From: Rhodococcus sp. PAMC28707
Lineage (GTDB): Bacteria; Actinomycetota; Actinomycetes; Mycobacteriales; Mycobacteriaceae
Assembly (NCBI RefSeq): GCF_004795915.1
Contig: NZ_CP039253.1
Location: forward strand, 1,550,001 to 1,614,000
Length of the DNA stretch: 64,000 bases
Reading direction: 5' to 3'
A program made the translations under genes and the position numbers. The notes beneath the pieces were generated by a model. It was not told where the DNA came from. It saw only the letters and a list, made by a program, of their open reading frames with translations, and ran no database searches. Of this stretch, positions 8,421 to 17,485 are shown piece after piece. Position 1 is the stretch's first letter. Each line of letters opens with the position of its first letter.

Positions 8421-9664
8421 CGTCCGCCTCCCAGCAGGTCACCGAGACTCGGAATCTGAACGGTAGGCATCTCCGCGATCGGCGACGGCTGAGGAGCCGG
8501 TGCGGGTGTCGCGGCCTGTTCCAGTCCGGGCTCGGTGTAGACGATCTGATCGGGATACGCATTCGCACCCATGATCGGATTCGTCAGCAGCGCCGGATAA
8601 CTGAAGACCAGCGAACTGAGCACCGGGCCGAGGTACTGCTTGCAGAGCGCGGCACTTCGCTCCGAGGTGGCGTTCTCTACGCCCGCGACCGCTCCACAGA
8701 TGAAGTTGATGGGGTTGCCGAAGTTGTTGAGCGCAATGGCACCTGTCAGTGACCCCTGTGCTGGCTGGTAGATGTTGTTGAAGTTCGCCAGTGCATTCGG
8801 GCCTGCGTGAAGGGCACGCTCGATCTCCGGTCGTTTGGTGGTGAGCACTTGCGTTGCGTCGGCCAACCGCCCGACGCCTTCGACCAAACCTGCTTGATTG
8901 TCGGCGATGAAACGTTGAACTTCACCGAGCGCAACGTTGAGATCGGTCATTGCTGTCCCGAATTCGTCGGAGCTTTGTGCGAGCATCTCGGACACCGATG
9001 CCAATCTGCCGCCGAACTGCACGATCTGATCGTTGCTGTTCGACAGCGCGCTGACGAACGCCTGCAGGTTCCGGATCGTGGAGAACAGATCGGTGCGCCC
9101 GTCCGAGAGGACACGCATAGTGTCCGACAGCTCTCGCAAAGTGGACCGGAGCGCGTCGCCGTTACCGTCGAGATTGGCGGCCAACGTGTCGATGAAACGT
9201 CCTGCAGGACCCTGCTGGTCAGGACCGTCTGGTCCGAGGGCCGTCGACAGCTTCGTCAGCTCGGTTTTGATCTCGTCCCATTCGACAGGTACTGCAGTGC
9301 GTTCCATCGGAATTGTCGCCCCATCGGCCATTGCAGGCCCGCCCGAGAATACGGGTGTCAGTTGGACGAACCGTCCGGATACCAGAGACTGCGCGATGAT
9401 GACGGCTTTGGCGTCGGCAGGAATGTCGACGTCGGAAGAGACTGTCATCGTGACGCGGGCATCATCTCCCTGCGGTTCGATCTCGTCGACTCTTCCCACG
9501 GTGACGCCCAGGACCCGAACATCGTCGCCCGCGTACAGGCCAGTGGTGGAGGAGAATTGAGCAACCACGGTCTTCTGGGTGAGTCCCGTGTAGACGAAGT
9601 ATCCGGCTGCAACAAGTGCAAGGACCACCACAACCGCGCCGGCGTACAGCAGTATTTTCTTCAT
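8417..9664 (-). CDS. mce4D: Mce4D, sterol importer subunit
   Basis: 415 residues: an N-terminal membrane helix (ILLYAGAVVVVLALVAAGYFVYT), the Mce domain with the usual TTGLYAGDDVRVLGVTVGRV signature, a helical needle domain, and a Pro-rich C-terminus. Its start lies one nucleotide from the mce4C stop and its stop overlaps the mce4E start, so translation is tightly coupled. It occupies the fourth mce position. Confidence 0.93.
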   Translation of the reverse strand: MKKILLYAGAVVVVLALVAAGYFVYTGLTQKTVVAQFSSTTGLYAGDDVRVLGVTVGRVDEIEPQGDDARVTMTVSSDVDIPADAKAVIIAQSLVSGRFVQLTPVFSGGPAMADGATIPMERTAVPVEWDEIKTELTKLSTALGPDGPDQQGPAGRFIDTLAANLDGNGDALRSTLRELSDTMRVLSDGRTDLFSTIRNLQAFVSALSNSNDQIVQFGGRLASVSEMLAQSSDEFGTAMTDLNVALGEVQRFIADNQAGLVEGVGRLADATQVLTTKRPEIERALHAGPNALANFNNIYQPAQGSLTGAIALNNFGNPINFICGAVAGVENATSERSAALCKQYLGPVLSSLVFSYPALLTNPIMGANAYPDQIVYTEPGLEQAATPAPAPQPSPIAEMPTVQIPSLGDLLGGGR

Positions 9665-9665
9665 A

Positions 9666-10733
9666 TCATTGCCCCGCTGGTTTCAGAATGGGTGGAGCGT
9701 TCTTCGGCAGCAAGTCCTGCAGGGTGCCCGGCAATTGCTCCGGAGCAACGACGGTGTCGACGACCGTCTTCCACCATGAGCTGGGGAGAATGTTCTGGAT
9801 GTAAGCGTCGAAGAAAGGCCCACTCGCAACCGATTCACCCAGCGAACTGATGTACGGTCCGAGTCCATCCAGCGCACCGGCGATGTTGTCGTTGTTCTTC
9901 TGCAGTACCGCCACCACCGAGTTGAGCTTCTCGAGCGTCGGACCCATCTGCGCTTGATTCTCTTGAACCAGCGCCGTCAGCTGGCGTGAGACCGAAGAGA
10001 TATTGGTGATCAGCTGACTGATGGCGGTTCGTCTGCGATCGAGCTCGCCGAAGAGATCGTTTCCGTCGACGATCAGTTTATTGATCTGTTCGCTGCGATC
10101 GGAGAGAATTCCCGTCACGCTCTCAGCTCGTTCGAGCAACTGCTGCAGCGACTCGTCACGCGTGTTGATGCTCTGCGAAAGCCTGGTGATGCCGTCGAGG
10201 GCAGTCCGAACTTCCGGCGGAGTGTCGGAGAAGGTATCGGACACTACATTCATCGCGTCGCCGAGTTGCTTCGTGTCGAGATCGGCAACAGTGTTGCTCA
10301 GATCGCCGAGAGCATCGGTCAACGAATACGGCGAGTTGGTCCGACTCGAGGGGATGGTGTCCTTGGAATCGATCGATCCGGGGCCGTCGGGCTGTACCTT
10401 CAGCGACTTGCGACCCAGGATCGTGTTGGTCTTGATAGCCGCGGACGTAGCCTCACCGAGTTGAATACTCTCCTGAACCGTGAACTCGACCAGAACTTCC
10501 TGGCCCGCAAGCGAAATCTCGTCCACCTTTCCGACTTTGACACCGGAGACGGAGACATCGTCTCCGACCGCAAGTCCACCTGCATCGGCGAACAGAGCCG
10601 AGTAGCCGATGCCTCCGGCGATGAACGGCAATCTGTCGTATTGCAACGTTGCGAGCAGAATGCTTACGGCGAGGACGATGCCGATGATTCCGACATGGAC
10701 GAGATTTCTAGTTTTGTCCATTGAGATTTGCAC
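9666..10733 (-). CDS. mce4C: Mce4C, sterol importer subunit
   Basis: About 355 residues: an N-terminal membrane helix (VHVGIIGIVLAVSILLATL), an Mce domain (ADAGGLAVGDDVSVSGVKVGKVDEI) and the helical domain. The start is uncertain: GTG 10733 or ATG 10721 (MDKTRN). Both overlap the end of mce4B, which stops at 10708. It is the third mce gene of the operon. Confidence 0.92.
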   Translation of the reverse strand: MQISMDKTRNLVHVGIIGIVLAVSILLATLQYDRLPFIAGGIGYSALFADAGGLAVGDDVSVSGVKVGKVDEISLAGQEVLVEFTVQESIQLGEATSAAIKTNTILGRKSLKVQPDGPGSIDSKDTIPSSRTNSPYSLTDALGDLSNTVADLDTKQLGDAMNVVSDTFSDTPPEVRTALDGITRLSQSINTRDESLQQLLERAESVTGILSDRSEQINKLIVDGNDLFGELDRRRTAISQLITNISSVSRQLTALVQENQAQMGPTLEKLNSVVAVLQKNNDNIAGALDGLGPYISSLGESVASGPFFDAYIQNILPSSWWKTVVDTVVAPEQLPGTLQDLLPKNAPPILKPAGQ

Positions 10734-11742
10734 ACCGCCCTGTATCTTGCTTCGCCGTCGGGACCAGCAGGGTCTGCCCGTCCGGAGCGGTGAATTTGAA
10801 GGTGTTCGAGCATAGGTAGAACTGGAAGAAGCTGCCGTACGAACCCACTCGGATCAACTTCTTGTAGTCACTCGGCAGACGGGTGAGGACTTTGTCGATG
10901 TTGTCCTTGCCCAGGTCGAGCTGAGTGAACGTACGATTCGCTTCCGCAATCATCGATTGGAGATCAGGACGGGTTGCTTGAAGTAATCCAGCCAGATCAC
11001 CTGTCGCCGAATCGATACGCGGGATGGCGTCACCTATGGGGCCACGGTCCTCGGCAAGTCCACTGACGAGTTGCTGCAGGGAGTCGATAGTCGTTTTGAA
11101 CTGTGTTCCCTGGCGGTCGATAGTTCCGAGGGTTTTGTTCAAATTGGTGATGACGTCGCCGATCAGCTGGTCACGGTCCGCAAGCGTGTTGGTGAAGGTA
11201 CTCGTGTTGCCGAGGAGCGAAACAAGGGTGCCGCCTTGGCCTTGCAAAACACCGAGCAGCGCCGCAGAAAGGTCGTTGACTTGCTCAGGATCGAGACCGC
11301 GCAGTAGCGGTTTGAACCCACCGAGCAACAGGTCCAGATCCAGGGCGGGGGTGGTCTGCCCAACAGGAATCGTGCCTTTGCTGGGGAGTTCCTCGATTCC
11401 TCCCGGACCTTCGAGCAATTCGAGGTACCGATCACCGACGAGGTTCTCGTAGCGAACTGTGGCAGTGGTGCTCGTCAGGAGTCGGTATTTCGAATCCACG
11501 TCGAAGTCGATATCGGCGAGGTTTTCATCGCCGATATCGACACTCTTCACGGCCCCGACCGGTACGCCTGCGATACGCACCTTGTCGCCGGATTTCAGCC
11601 CGGACGCATCGCTGAACTCCGCGTGATAAACATCGGTGCTACCGAATCTGTACTGGCTGAACACCAATGCCAGAGCACCGAAGATGAGCACCATCACCAG
11701 AGCGAAGATCGATAGTTTGACGGTATTGCTTCTCATGGCCAC
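10708..11742 (-). CDS. mce4B: Mce4B, sterol importer subunit
   Basis: 344 residues: an N-terminal helix (LSIFALVMVLIFGALALVFS), an Mce domain (DASGLKSGDKVRIAGVPVGAVKSV) and a helical domain. The short C-terminus has a Cys pair (YLCSNTF...TGRCANL), a feature often seen at this end of B-position Mce proteins. It overlaps mce4A by 10 nt and mce4C downstream. It is the second mce gene. Confidence 0.92.
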   Translation of the reverse strand: MAMRSNTVKLSIFALVMVLIFGALALVFSQYRFGSTDVYHAEFSDASGLKSGDKVRIAGVPVGAVKSVDIGDENLADIDFDVDSKYRLLTSTTATVRYENLVGDRYLELLEGPGGIEELPSKGTIPVGQTTPALDLDLLLGGFKPLLRGLDPEQVNDLSAALLGVLQGQGGTLVSLLGNTSTFTNTLADRDQLIGDVITNLNKTLGTIDRQGTQFKTTIDSLQQLVSGLAEDRGPIGDAIPRIDSATGDLAGLLQATRPDLQSMIAEANRTFTQLDLGKDNIDKVLTRLPSDYKKLIRVGSYGSFFQFYLCSNTFKFTAPDGQTLLVPTAKQDTGRCANLNGQN

Positions 11743-12896
11743 GCCCCCGCAAACAGGAATTGGAAGATGGTGGGGACATTGACCGCCGGCTGCGTGGCCG
11801 GTACGTAGGGCACATCGGCGGTGTCCGCGACGACGAACGGCGCGTGGGACTGCTTCGGGTCGAAGTCTGGAAGGCCGTAGCAGTTGGGGCCACCACTGGC
11901 CGCAATCTTCGGTAGGTCCTTCTCGACGGTGTAGGCAGGGTCACCCAGCAAGAAGCTCGCGCTGAGCTGGATCGACGCATTGTCCCCCGACCCGGCGTAC
12001 GGTCCGAATGCGATGCGGCCCTTGTTGAGACCGACGAGGAAGCAGGTGAGTGCGGGCGAATACTCGTCGAGAAGCGTCGTCGTCTTGGTAAGGGTCGAGA
12101 GCGCTGTCCCCAGAGGCTTCTCGTTTTCGCTCAACACTTGATTTCCGGTGTCCGCCAGTCCTGTCAGATTCATGAGCAGGAGGTCTAGATTGGCCTGCTC
12201 GGCGACGATGGTGTTGCCGGTGTCTGTCGCATTGTCGAGAACCCGCATGAGGTCAGGAGTCGCGTCGGCATAGACATTGGTGACGACGGCTGCCGCAGAT
12301 AGATCCCGTTGCAATGCAGGAAGACTCGGATTTATCGTCTCGAGATAGGAATCGGTGTCTTCCAGTAGCGTTCCCAATTCTTCACCGCGACCGCGGAGCG
12401 CCGAGGAGACGGCACCGAGCGTGGCGTTGAGCTTCTCGGGCTCGATCTTTTGAAGCACCTCCGACAGGTGCTGAAAAAGGGTGTTGAACTCGACGGTAAC
12501 GCTGTCTGCGGAGACGACAGCTCCGGCCTCGATGCTCTGATTCGACGGGTTGGGCGGAACGACGAAGTTGACGTACTTCGAACCGAAGACCGTCGTGGAC
12601 TTGATCTCGACCGCGGCGTTCGACGGAATCATCGACAGGGTCGATGGATTCATATCGAGGTCGAGTCGGGCCATGCCGTCCACCTGCGAGATCGAACCGA
12701 CACGGCCTACTTCGACGCCGCGGAGCTTGACCTTGGCCTGCGGGTCCATGACCAGTCCGGCCCGCGCGGAGGTGACCGTGACCGGCACGGTCGTGGTGAA
12801 TCCGCCTGCAAAGGCCGTCAATGCAGCTGCCACGATGACGACGAGGCCGAGTACGAGACCGGTGGCTGCGAGTTTCTTGGTGCTCGATGAGTCCAT
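11733..12896 (-). CDS. mce4A: Mce4A, sterol importer subunit
   Basis: 387 residues: an N-terminal membrane helix (about residues 9-30), an Mce domain (SARAGLVMDPQAKVKLRGVEVGRV) and a helical needle domain. The C-terminus has a Cys-containing loop (GGPNCYGLPDFDP). It is the first mce gene after yrbE4B (7-nt gap). In mycobacteria Mce4A is the sterol-contacting subunit. Confidence 0.93.
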   Translation of the reverse strand: MDSSSTKKLAATGLVLGLVVIVAAALTAFAGGFTTTVPVTVTSARAGLVMDPQAKVKLRGVEVGRVGSISQVDGMARLDLDMNPSTLSMIPSNAAVEIKSTTVFGSKYVNFVVPPNPSNQSIEAGAVVSADSVTVEFNTLFQHLSEVLQKIEPEKLNATLGAVSSALRGRGEELGTLLEDTDSYLETINPSLPALQRDLSAAAVVTNVYADATPDLMRVLDNATDTGNTIVAEQANLDLLLMNLTGLADTGNQVLSENEKPLGTALSTLTKTTTLLDEYSPALTCFLVGLNKGRIAFGPYAGSGDNASIQLSASFLLGDPAYTVEKDLPKIAASGGPNCYGLPDFDPKQSHAPFVVADTADVPYVPATQPAVNVPTIFQFLFAGAWP

Positions 12897-12903
12897 GTGC
12901 GCG

Positions 12904-13755
12904 TTACCCTGACAAGTTGAAGTTGCCGGAGCTGCCGTAAATAGCCAGCGAGATGAGCAGGGTCACGGTCACGACTGCAATCAGCGAGGCGCGCACCGCA
13001 TTTCCGACGGCCACGCCCACTCCGACCGGACCGCCGCTGGCGGTATAGCCGTAGTAGGTGTGGATCAACATCACGGCGAGCGCCATGATGATCGCTTGCG
13101 CGAAGGACCACAGAATGTCCGTCGGTATCAGAAATGTGTCGAAGTAGTGGTCGTACACGCCCGAGGATTGTCCGAACAGCACCACCGTGGCGAAGCGACT
13201 CGCAATGAAAGAGGCTATGACCGCAAGCGAATACAGGGGCACGATTGCGACCATGCCTGCAAGAACTCGGGTGCTGACCAGGTAAGGCATCGACGGAATA
13301 GCCATCGACTCCAGCGCGTCGATCTCCTCGGAAACCCTCATGGCACCGAGTTGCGCTGTCGAACCGGCACCGATGGTCGCGGCCAGACCGATGCCTGCGA
13401 TGACCGGGGCAATAATTCGCACGTTGATGAACGCGGCGAAGAATCCGGTCAGGGCTTCGACCCCGATATTTCCGAGGGATGAGAACCCCTGTACGGCAAC
13501 CGTTCCACCCGCGAAGAGTGTCAGGAATCCCACGATCACGACGGTACCGCCGATGACGGCGAGCGCGCCGGAGCCCATGCTGATCTCGGCGACGAGACGC
13601 AGCGTCTCCTTCTTGTAGTGAATCGCGGCCCGAGGCACCGACCCGAGCGCACGAAAGTAGAAGATCGCCTGTTCGCCCAGTCGGTCGAAGGACTGCGAGG
13701 TGTTGGCAAGACGCTTACGCGTCGTTCGGAACCTGCCGGCAGCGGCGACGGCCAT
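12904..13755 (-). CDS. yrbE4B: YrbE4B, Mce4 permease subunit (MlaE family)
   Basis: 283 residues, an integral membrane MlaE-family permease with about five to six helices. The cytosolic coupling loop EEIDALESMAIPSMPYLVSTRVLA is the family's ATPase-contact motif (EQ-loop). It pairs with YrbE4A to form the inner-membrane channel energised by the shared MceG ATPase, which is not encoded in this window. It follows yrbE4A by 11 nt. Confidence 0.94.
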   Translation of the reverse strand: MAVAAAGRFRTTRKRLANTSQSFDRLGEQAIFYFRALGSVPRAAIHYKKETLRLVAEISMGSGALAVIGGTVVIVGFLTLFAGGTVAVQGFSSLGNIGVEALTGFFAAFINVRIIAPVIAGIGLAATIGAGSTAQLGAMRVSEEIDALESMAIPSMPYLVSTRVLAGMVAIVPLYSLAVIASFIASRFATVVLFGQSSGVYDHYFDTFLIPTDILWSFAQAIIMALAVMLIHTYYGYTASGGPVGVGVAVGNAVRASLIAVVTVTLLISLAIYGSSGNFNLSG

Positions 13756-13766
13756 TCAGAATCTCC

Positions 13767-14531
13767 TCATCCGGTCGTCAACTTGATGCCGATTGCTGTC
13801 ACTACGACGTTGACCACGAACAGTGCCATGAACGCGAATACGACGGTTTGGTTCACGGCATCGCCGACGCTCTTGGCGCCGCCTCGGACGTTCAAGCCGA
13901 GATAGCAGGCAACGAGGCCCGCGATCATGCCGAACAGTCCGGCCTTGACCTGCGAGACGATGAGTTCCCCGACGCCGGTGAGCAACGTGATGCCATTGAC
14001 GAAAGCCCCGGGGTTGACGCCTTGGAGGAATACCGAGAACACGAACCCGCCGAGAATACCGATGGTGCACACCAGACCGTTGAGCAGCAGGGCAATGACG
14101 GTCGAGGCAAGGACTCGGGGGACGACGAGGCGGTGGATCGGGTTGATGCCGAGTACCCGCATCGCGTCGATCTCTTCACGGATGGTGCGGGCAGCGAGGT
14201 CGGCGCAGATGGCCGTCGCACCTGCGCCGGCGACGATTAGGACGGTCACGATGGGGCCGACCTGCGTGATCGCGCCCAGAGCAGCGCCCGCACCGCTCAG
14301 GTCCGCTGCGCCGATCTCGCGAAGCAGGATGTTGATGGTAAAGCTGACCAGCACCGTGAACGGCACTGCGACGAGGACTGTCGGCACCATCGACACCCGC
14401 GCGACGAACCATGCTTGGTCCACGAACTCCTGGCGTTGGAACGGCCGGGTGAACACCGCCCGGAGGGTGTAGAACGACATGTCGAAGAAAGCGCCGACCG
14501 CACGAAGCGGCACGAGTAGAACATCGTTCAT
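13767..14531 (-). CDS. yrbE4A: YrbE4A, Mce4 permease subunit (MlaE family)
   Basis: 254 residues from ATG 14531, chosen because GGGAGG lies 5 nt before it; an upstream in-frame start at 14567 would add 12 residues. It is an MlaE-family permease with a coupling loop (EEIDAMRVLGINPIHRLVVPRVLA) and several Gly-rich helices. It is the first gene of the mce4 operon yrbE4A-yrbE4B-mce4ABCDEF. A KstR-type box lies 63 nt upstream, consistent with sterol induction. Confidence 0.94.
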   Translation of the reverse strand: MNDVLLVPLRAVGAFFDMSFYTLRAVFTRPFQRQEFVDQAWFVARVSMVPTVLVAVPFTVLVSFTINILLREIGAADLSGAGAALGAITQVGPIVTVLIVAGAGATAICADLAARTIREEIDAMRVLGINPIHRLVVPRVLASTVIALLLNGLVCTIGILGGFVFSVFLQGVNPGAFVNGITLLTGVGELIVSQVKAGLFGMIAGLVACYLGLNVRGGAKSVGDAVNQTVVFAFMALFVVNVVVTAIGIKLTTG

Positions 14532-14593
14532 GAAACCTCCCTCGATGCGCGTGTCGATGTGATCCAAGTCATCGCCGTCCGGCCCATGTTAAC

Positions 14594-14607
14594 TAGAACA
14601 CGTTCAG
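14594..14607. promoter_or_regulatory. KstR operator of the mce4 operon
   Basis: TAGAACACGTTCAG agrees with TnnAACnnGTTnnA except for the last base. It lies 63 nt upstream of the yrbE4A start. KstR is the TetR-family repressor of upper cholesterol catabolism and is released by steroid CoA esters. Confidence 0.8.
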
Positions 14608-14795
14608 TAGTCAAAGTATCAGCCATTCTCGCCGCCGAACAGCGTGAACGACCCGTGAGAGTCGGACATATCGCGTACGGCCCTTCTGTTCACTTATGTT
14701 GCAGGAAAAGAATTTTGGATTCCAGATGTCTGGATGTCGCTACATCCTGAAAGGCCGCTCAGGCACTGCATGCGAAGAGTTCACAGTGAAGAAAC

Positions 14796-14831
14796 GGGTG
14801 CGAAACTAGAACATGATCTAGTTTTGCACCC
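14796..14831. terminator. Hairpin downstream of hsd4A containing a KstR-like palindrome
   Basis: Near-perfect 18-bp inverted repeat (two mismatches) from GGGTGCGAAAC to its complement. It is about 72 nt past the hsd4A stop in the direction of transcription, so it probably terminates that operon. Its centre, AACTAGAACATGATCTAGTT at 14804-14823, is also a KstR-type palindrome with GTT changed to GAT. Confidence 0.6.
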
Positions 14832-14902
14832 GCAACGTTCATATCAACGCGCTCGCATCATCTTCACCCGGCATCGTCGGCGATGTGACCGAAATCGAAA
14901 AG

Positions 14903-15832
14903 CTATGAACCGACCGTGACCTCGGAAGCATCGAGATCGAGAGCCGCACCGGCCGAGAAAGTCTTCGACTGGTCACGGCCGTCGAAGTACGTACTCAACT
15001 CGGCACCGAGCGACTGAGGCGTCCACGCACCCGACCTCGCATCGAACCGCTGCTCGACGATGGGCGCGGCCATCAGAGCCACCATCGGTCCGTAGACGAT
15101 GAAGACCTGCCCGTTGACGGCGTCCGCTGCAGGCGAAGACAAATAGGTCACCAGTGTCGATACGTGTTCGGGCGCCAACGGGTCCACCCCGTCGGCCGGT
15201 GCATCACCGAAGACGGCCTCGGTCATCGTCGTGCGAGCACGTGGACAGATCGCGTTGGCGCGCACCCCGTAGCGCGACAAAGCCCGCGATGCCGACAGCG
15301 TCAGTGCCGTGATTCCAGCCTTGGCAGCGCCGTAGTTTGCCTGCCCCTCCGGTCCCAACAAACCTGCCTCGGAAGAGGTGTTGACGATTCGGCCATAGAC
15401 CGGGGCACCCGACTTCTTCGACTCGGCCCGCCAGTAAGCGCCTGCGTTGCGCGTGAGCAGAAAGTGCCCGCGCAGGTGCACCCGAATGACTGCATCCCAG
15501 TCGTCGTCGGACATGTTGAACAACATGCGATCTCGAACGATTCCAGCATTGTTGACGACGATGTCCACGCGGCCGAACTTGTCCTGCGCGGCCGCGAACA
15601 TGGCGTCGGCAGTCGAACGTTCGCTCACGTCGCCCGGTACGAAGACCACCCGACGGCCCGTCGCCTCGATTGCCGCGATCGTCTCGTCTGCGGCGGGTCC
15701 CGAGGCGATATCACCGAGCACTATGTCAGCACCCGACTGCGCGAGGCCGATGGCCTCCGCGCGGCCGAGTCCGGACGCAGCACCGGTTACGAGCGCTACC
15801 CTGCCGTCGAGTCGTACCTCTTTCTCTTTCAC
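14903..15832 (-). CDS. hsd4A: Hsd4A-like short-chain dehydrogenase of steroid catabolism
   Basis: 309-residue SDR. It has the cofactor motif TGAASGLGR (near residue 15), NNAG (near residue 94), and catalytic Ser (NTSSEAG) and Tyr-Lys (YGAAK). In mycobacteria and actinobacterial sterol degraders Hsd4A is bifunctional: 17-beta-hydroxysteroid dehydrogenase and 3-hydroxyacyl-CoA dehydrogenase in side-chain beta-oxidation. The position (mce4 permease on one side, ferredoxin and fadE26/27 on the other) matches Rv3502c. A consensus KstR box lies 12 nt before the start. Note that it ends well before yrbE4A, so it is a separate transcription unit. Confidence 0.9.
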   Translation of the reverse strand: MKEKEVRLDGRVALVTGAASGLGRAEAIGLAQSGADIVLGDIASGPAADETIAAIEATGRRVVFVPGDVSERSTADAMFAAAQDKFGRVDIVVNNAGIVRDRMLFNMSDDDWDAVIRVHLRGHFLLTRNAGAYWRAESKKSGAPVYGRIVNTSSEAGLLGPEGQANYGAAKAGITALTLSASRALSRYGVRANAICPRARTTMTEAVFGDAPADGVDPLAPEHVSTLVTYLSSPAADAVNGQVFIVYGPMVALMAAPIVEQRFDARSGAWTPQSLGAELSTYFDGRDQSKTFSAGAALDLDASEVTVGS

Positions 15833-15843
15833 GTTCCGGACTG

Positions 15844-15857
15844 TAGAACGTGTTCTA
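15844..15857. promoter_or_regulatory. Consensus KstR operator upstream of hsd4A
   Basis: TAGAACGTGTTCTA fits TnnAACnnGTTnnA fully and is a near-perfect palindrome, 12 nt before the hsd4A start and just after the ferredoxin stop codon. Confidence 0.85.
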
Positions 15858-15874
15858 TGTTTGTGGCAAGCAAG

Positions 15875-16063
15875 CTATCCCTTCCACCGCAACGCAGCTC
15901 GCGGGCAACCCGCTATTGCCTCGTCTACGTCGGCCTTGTTCTCGGGCAGGTCTGCGGTATCGGACACCACCAGTTGGTCGTCGTCGTCGAGGTCGAACAC
16001 CTGGGGTGCTACACCTACACAAACGCCGTTCGCTTCACAACGATCAAAATCCACCTCGAGCAC
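15875..16063 (-). CDS. fdxD: Small 3Fe-4S ferredoxin (FdxD-like)
   Basis: 62 residues with an acidic middle. Cys9 and Cys15 (RCEANGVC) and a third Cys in GCPRAAL near residue 53 give the three ligands of a single-cluster 3Fe-4S ferredoxin, the kind that serves actinobacterial P450s. The start is taken as GTG 16063. Rv3503c (fdxD) occupies the same place between hsd4A and fadE26. Its likely role is electron supply to a steroid monooxygenase such as a CYP encoded elsewhere. Confidence 0.88.
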   Translation of the reverse strand: MLEVDFDRCEANGVCVGVAPQVFDLDDDDQLVVSDTADLPENKADVDEAIAGCPRAALRWKG

Positions 16064-16172
16064 CGTCGATACCCACTTTCATTAGTGATGTGGCCGCGTC
16101 GGCGCACGTACATTGCGGTCGTCCCGGTTAGGGGCCGCGCACCCGGCCGACGGGCCGCTTATCCCTCAAGAC

Positions 16173-16186
16173 TAGAACCTGTTCCA
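16173..16186. promoter_or_regulatory. KstR operator between ferredoxin and fadE26
   Basis: TAGAACCTGTTCCA fits TnnAACnnGTTnnA at every fixed position. It lies 102 nt before fadE26 and 110 nt before the divergent ferredoxin gene, so it can govern both. Confidence 0.83.
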
Positions 16187-16287
16187 CCCCATGTGCAATG
16201 ATTCGACTTATCTGAGGGTGGCGCACGATAACCACGTCGACTCACTATGAACTTGTTGCAGATTCCGGGCATGAGAGGACCACTGAT

Positions 16288-17466
16288 ATGCGGATCATGT
16301 ACACGGAGGAACAGTCCGAGTTGCGCGCCGAATTACGCGCCTACTTCGCCACCCTGATCACCCCCGAGCGCCGCGAGGCACTGAGCTCGACGTCCGGTGA
16401 ATACGGTGAGGGCACCGTTTATCGCGATGTAGTCAAACAGATGGGTACCGACGGTTGGCTCGCGCTCGGCTGGCCTACCGAGTTCGGTGGCCAGGCACGT
16501 TCGGCCATGGACCAGCTCATCTTCACCGACGAGGCCGCCACCGCGGGTGCTCCGGTTCCGTTCCTGACCATCAACAGTGTCGCGCCGACTCTCATGGCGT
16601 TCGGCACGCCGGAGCAGAAGGCGTACTTCCTTCCGCGTATTTCTGCAGGCGATCTGCACTTCTCGATCGGCTACTCCGAGCCGGAAGCAGGTACCGACTT
16701 GGCAGCGCTGCGCACCACTGCAGTGCACGACGGCGACGACTACGTCATCAACGGCCAGAAGATGTGGACCTCGCTCATCAAGTACGCCGACTACGTCTGG
16801 CTCGCGTGCCGTACCGATCCCGAGGCTCGCAAGCACCGCGGGATCAGCATGCTGATCGTTCCCACCGACGCCGAAGGCTTCTCCACCACGCCGGTGCACA
16901 CGATGGCAGGCCCTGACACCAGCGCGACCTACTACCAGGATGTGCGAGTACCGAAGACCGCACTCGTGGGCGAGGAGAACCGCGGTTGGTCGTTGATCAC
17001 CAACCAGCTCAACCACGAGCGTGTCGCTCTCACCTCCGCCGGCCCCCTCGTCGCCTCTCTCCGCGAGGTCCGCGCGTGGGCACAGAACACCAAGAAGCCG
17101 GACGGCACTCGGATCATCGATCAGGAATGGGTGCAGATTGCACTCGCTCGGGTCCACGCGAAGGCGTCCTACCTCGAACTGCTGAACTGGGAAATCACCG
17201 CCGCCAGCTCTACCCCCGGCCCGGCCGACGCGTCGGCGAACAAGGTGTACGGCACCGAACTGGCAACCGAGGCATACCGCACGATGATGGAAATCCTCGG
17301 GCCATCCGCCACGTTCCGGCGCGGCTCGCCTGGCGCCCAACTACAGGGTCGACTCGAACGGTTGCATCGCTCTTCGTTGATCCTCACCTTCGGCGGCGGC
17401 ACCAACGAGGTGCAACGCGACATCATCGGTATGACCGCGCTCGGCCTGCCCGCATCTGCACGCTGA
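16288..17466 (+). CDS. fadE26: Acyl-CoA dehydrogenase FadE26 (ChsE4), side-chain subunit
   Basis: 392-residue acyl-CoA dehydrogenase with an N-terminal helical domain, a beta-domain motif (YSEPEAGTDLAALRTTA, NGQKMWTS) and a C-terminal domain ending TFGGGTNEVQRDIIG, a typical FAD-contact end. In M. tuberculosis FadE26 and FadE27 (ChsE4-ChsE5) form an alpha2beta2 heterotetramer that dehydrogenates the C5 steroid side-chain CoA ester. The partner gene follows after 19 nt, supporting the same complex here. It is driven from the KstR box at 16173. Confidence 0.92.
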   Translation: MRIMYTEEQSELRAELRAYFATLITPERREALSSTSGEYGEGTVYRDVVKQMGTDGWLALGWPTEFGGQARSAMDQLIFTDEAATAGAPVPFLTINSVAPTLMAFGTPEQKAYFLPRISAGDLHFSIGYSEPEAGTDLAALRTTAVHDGDDYVINGQKMWTSLIKYADYVWLACRTDPEARKHRGISMLIVPTDAEGFSTTPVHTMAGPDTSATYYQDVRVPKTALVGEENRGWSLITNQLNHERVALTSAGPLVASLREVRAWAQNTKKPDGTRIIDQEWVQIALARVHAKASYLELLNWEITAASSTPGPADASANKVYGTELATEAYRTMMEILGPSATFRRGSPGAQLQGRLERLHRSSLILTFGGGTNEVQRDIIGMTALGLPASAR

Positions 17467-17485
17467 CTTTTCGGGAGAGAATGAA

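Larger units (their letters stand above)
14532..14902. other. Intergenic region, mce4 promoter and hsd4A 3' end
   Basis: 371 nt without a supportable gene. It holds the mce4 promoter with one KstR box (14594-14607) and, nearer hsd4A, a hairpin whose core is another KstR-like palindrome (14796-14831). The stretch 14640-14790 shows nothing recognisable. Confidence 0.7.
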
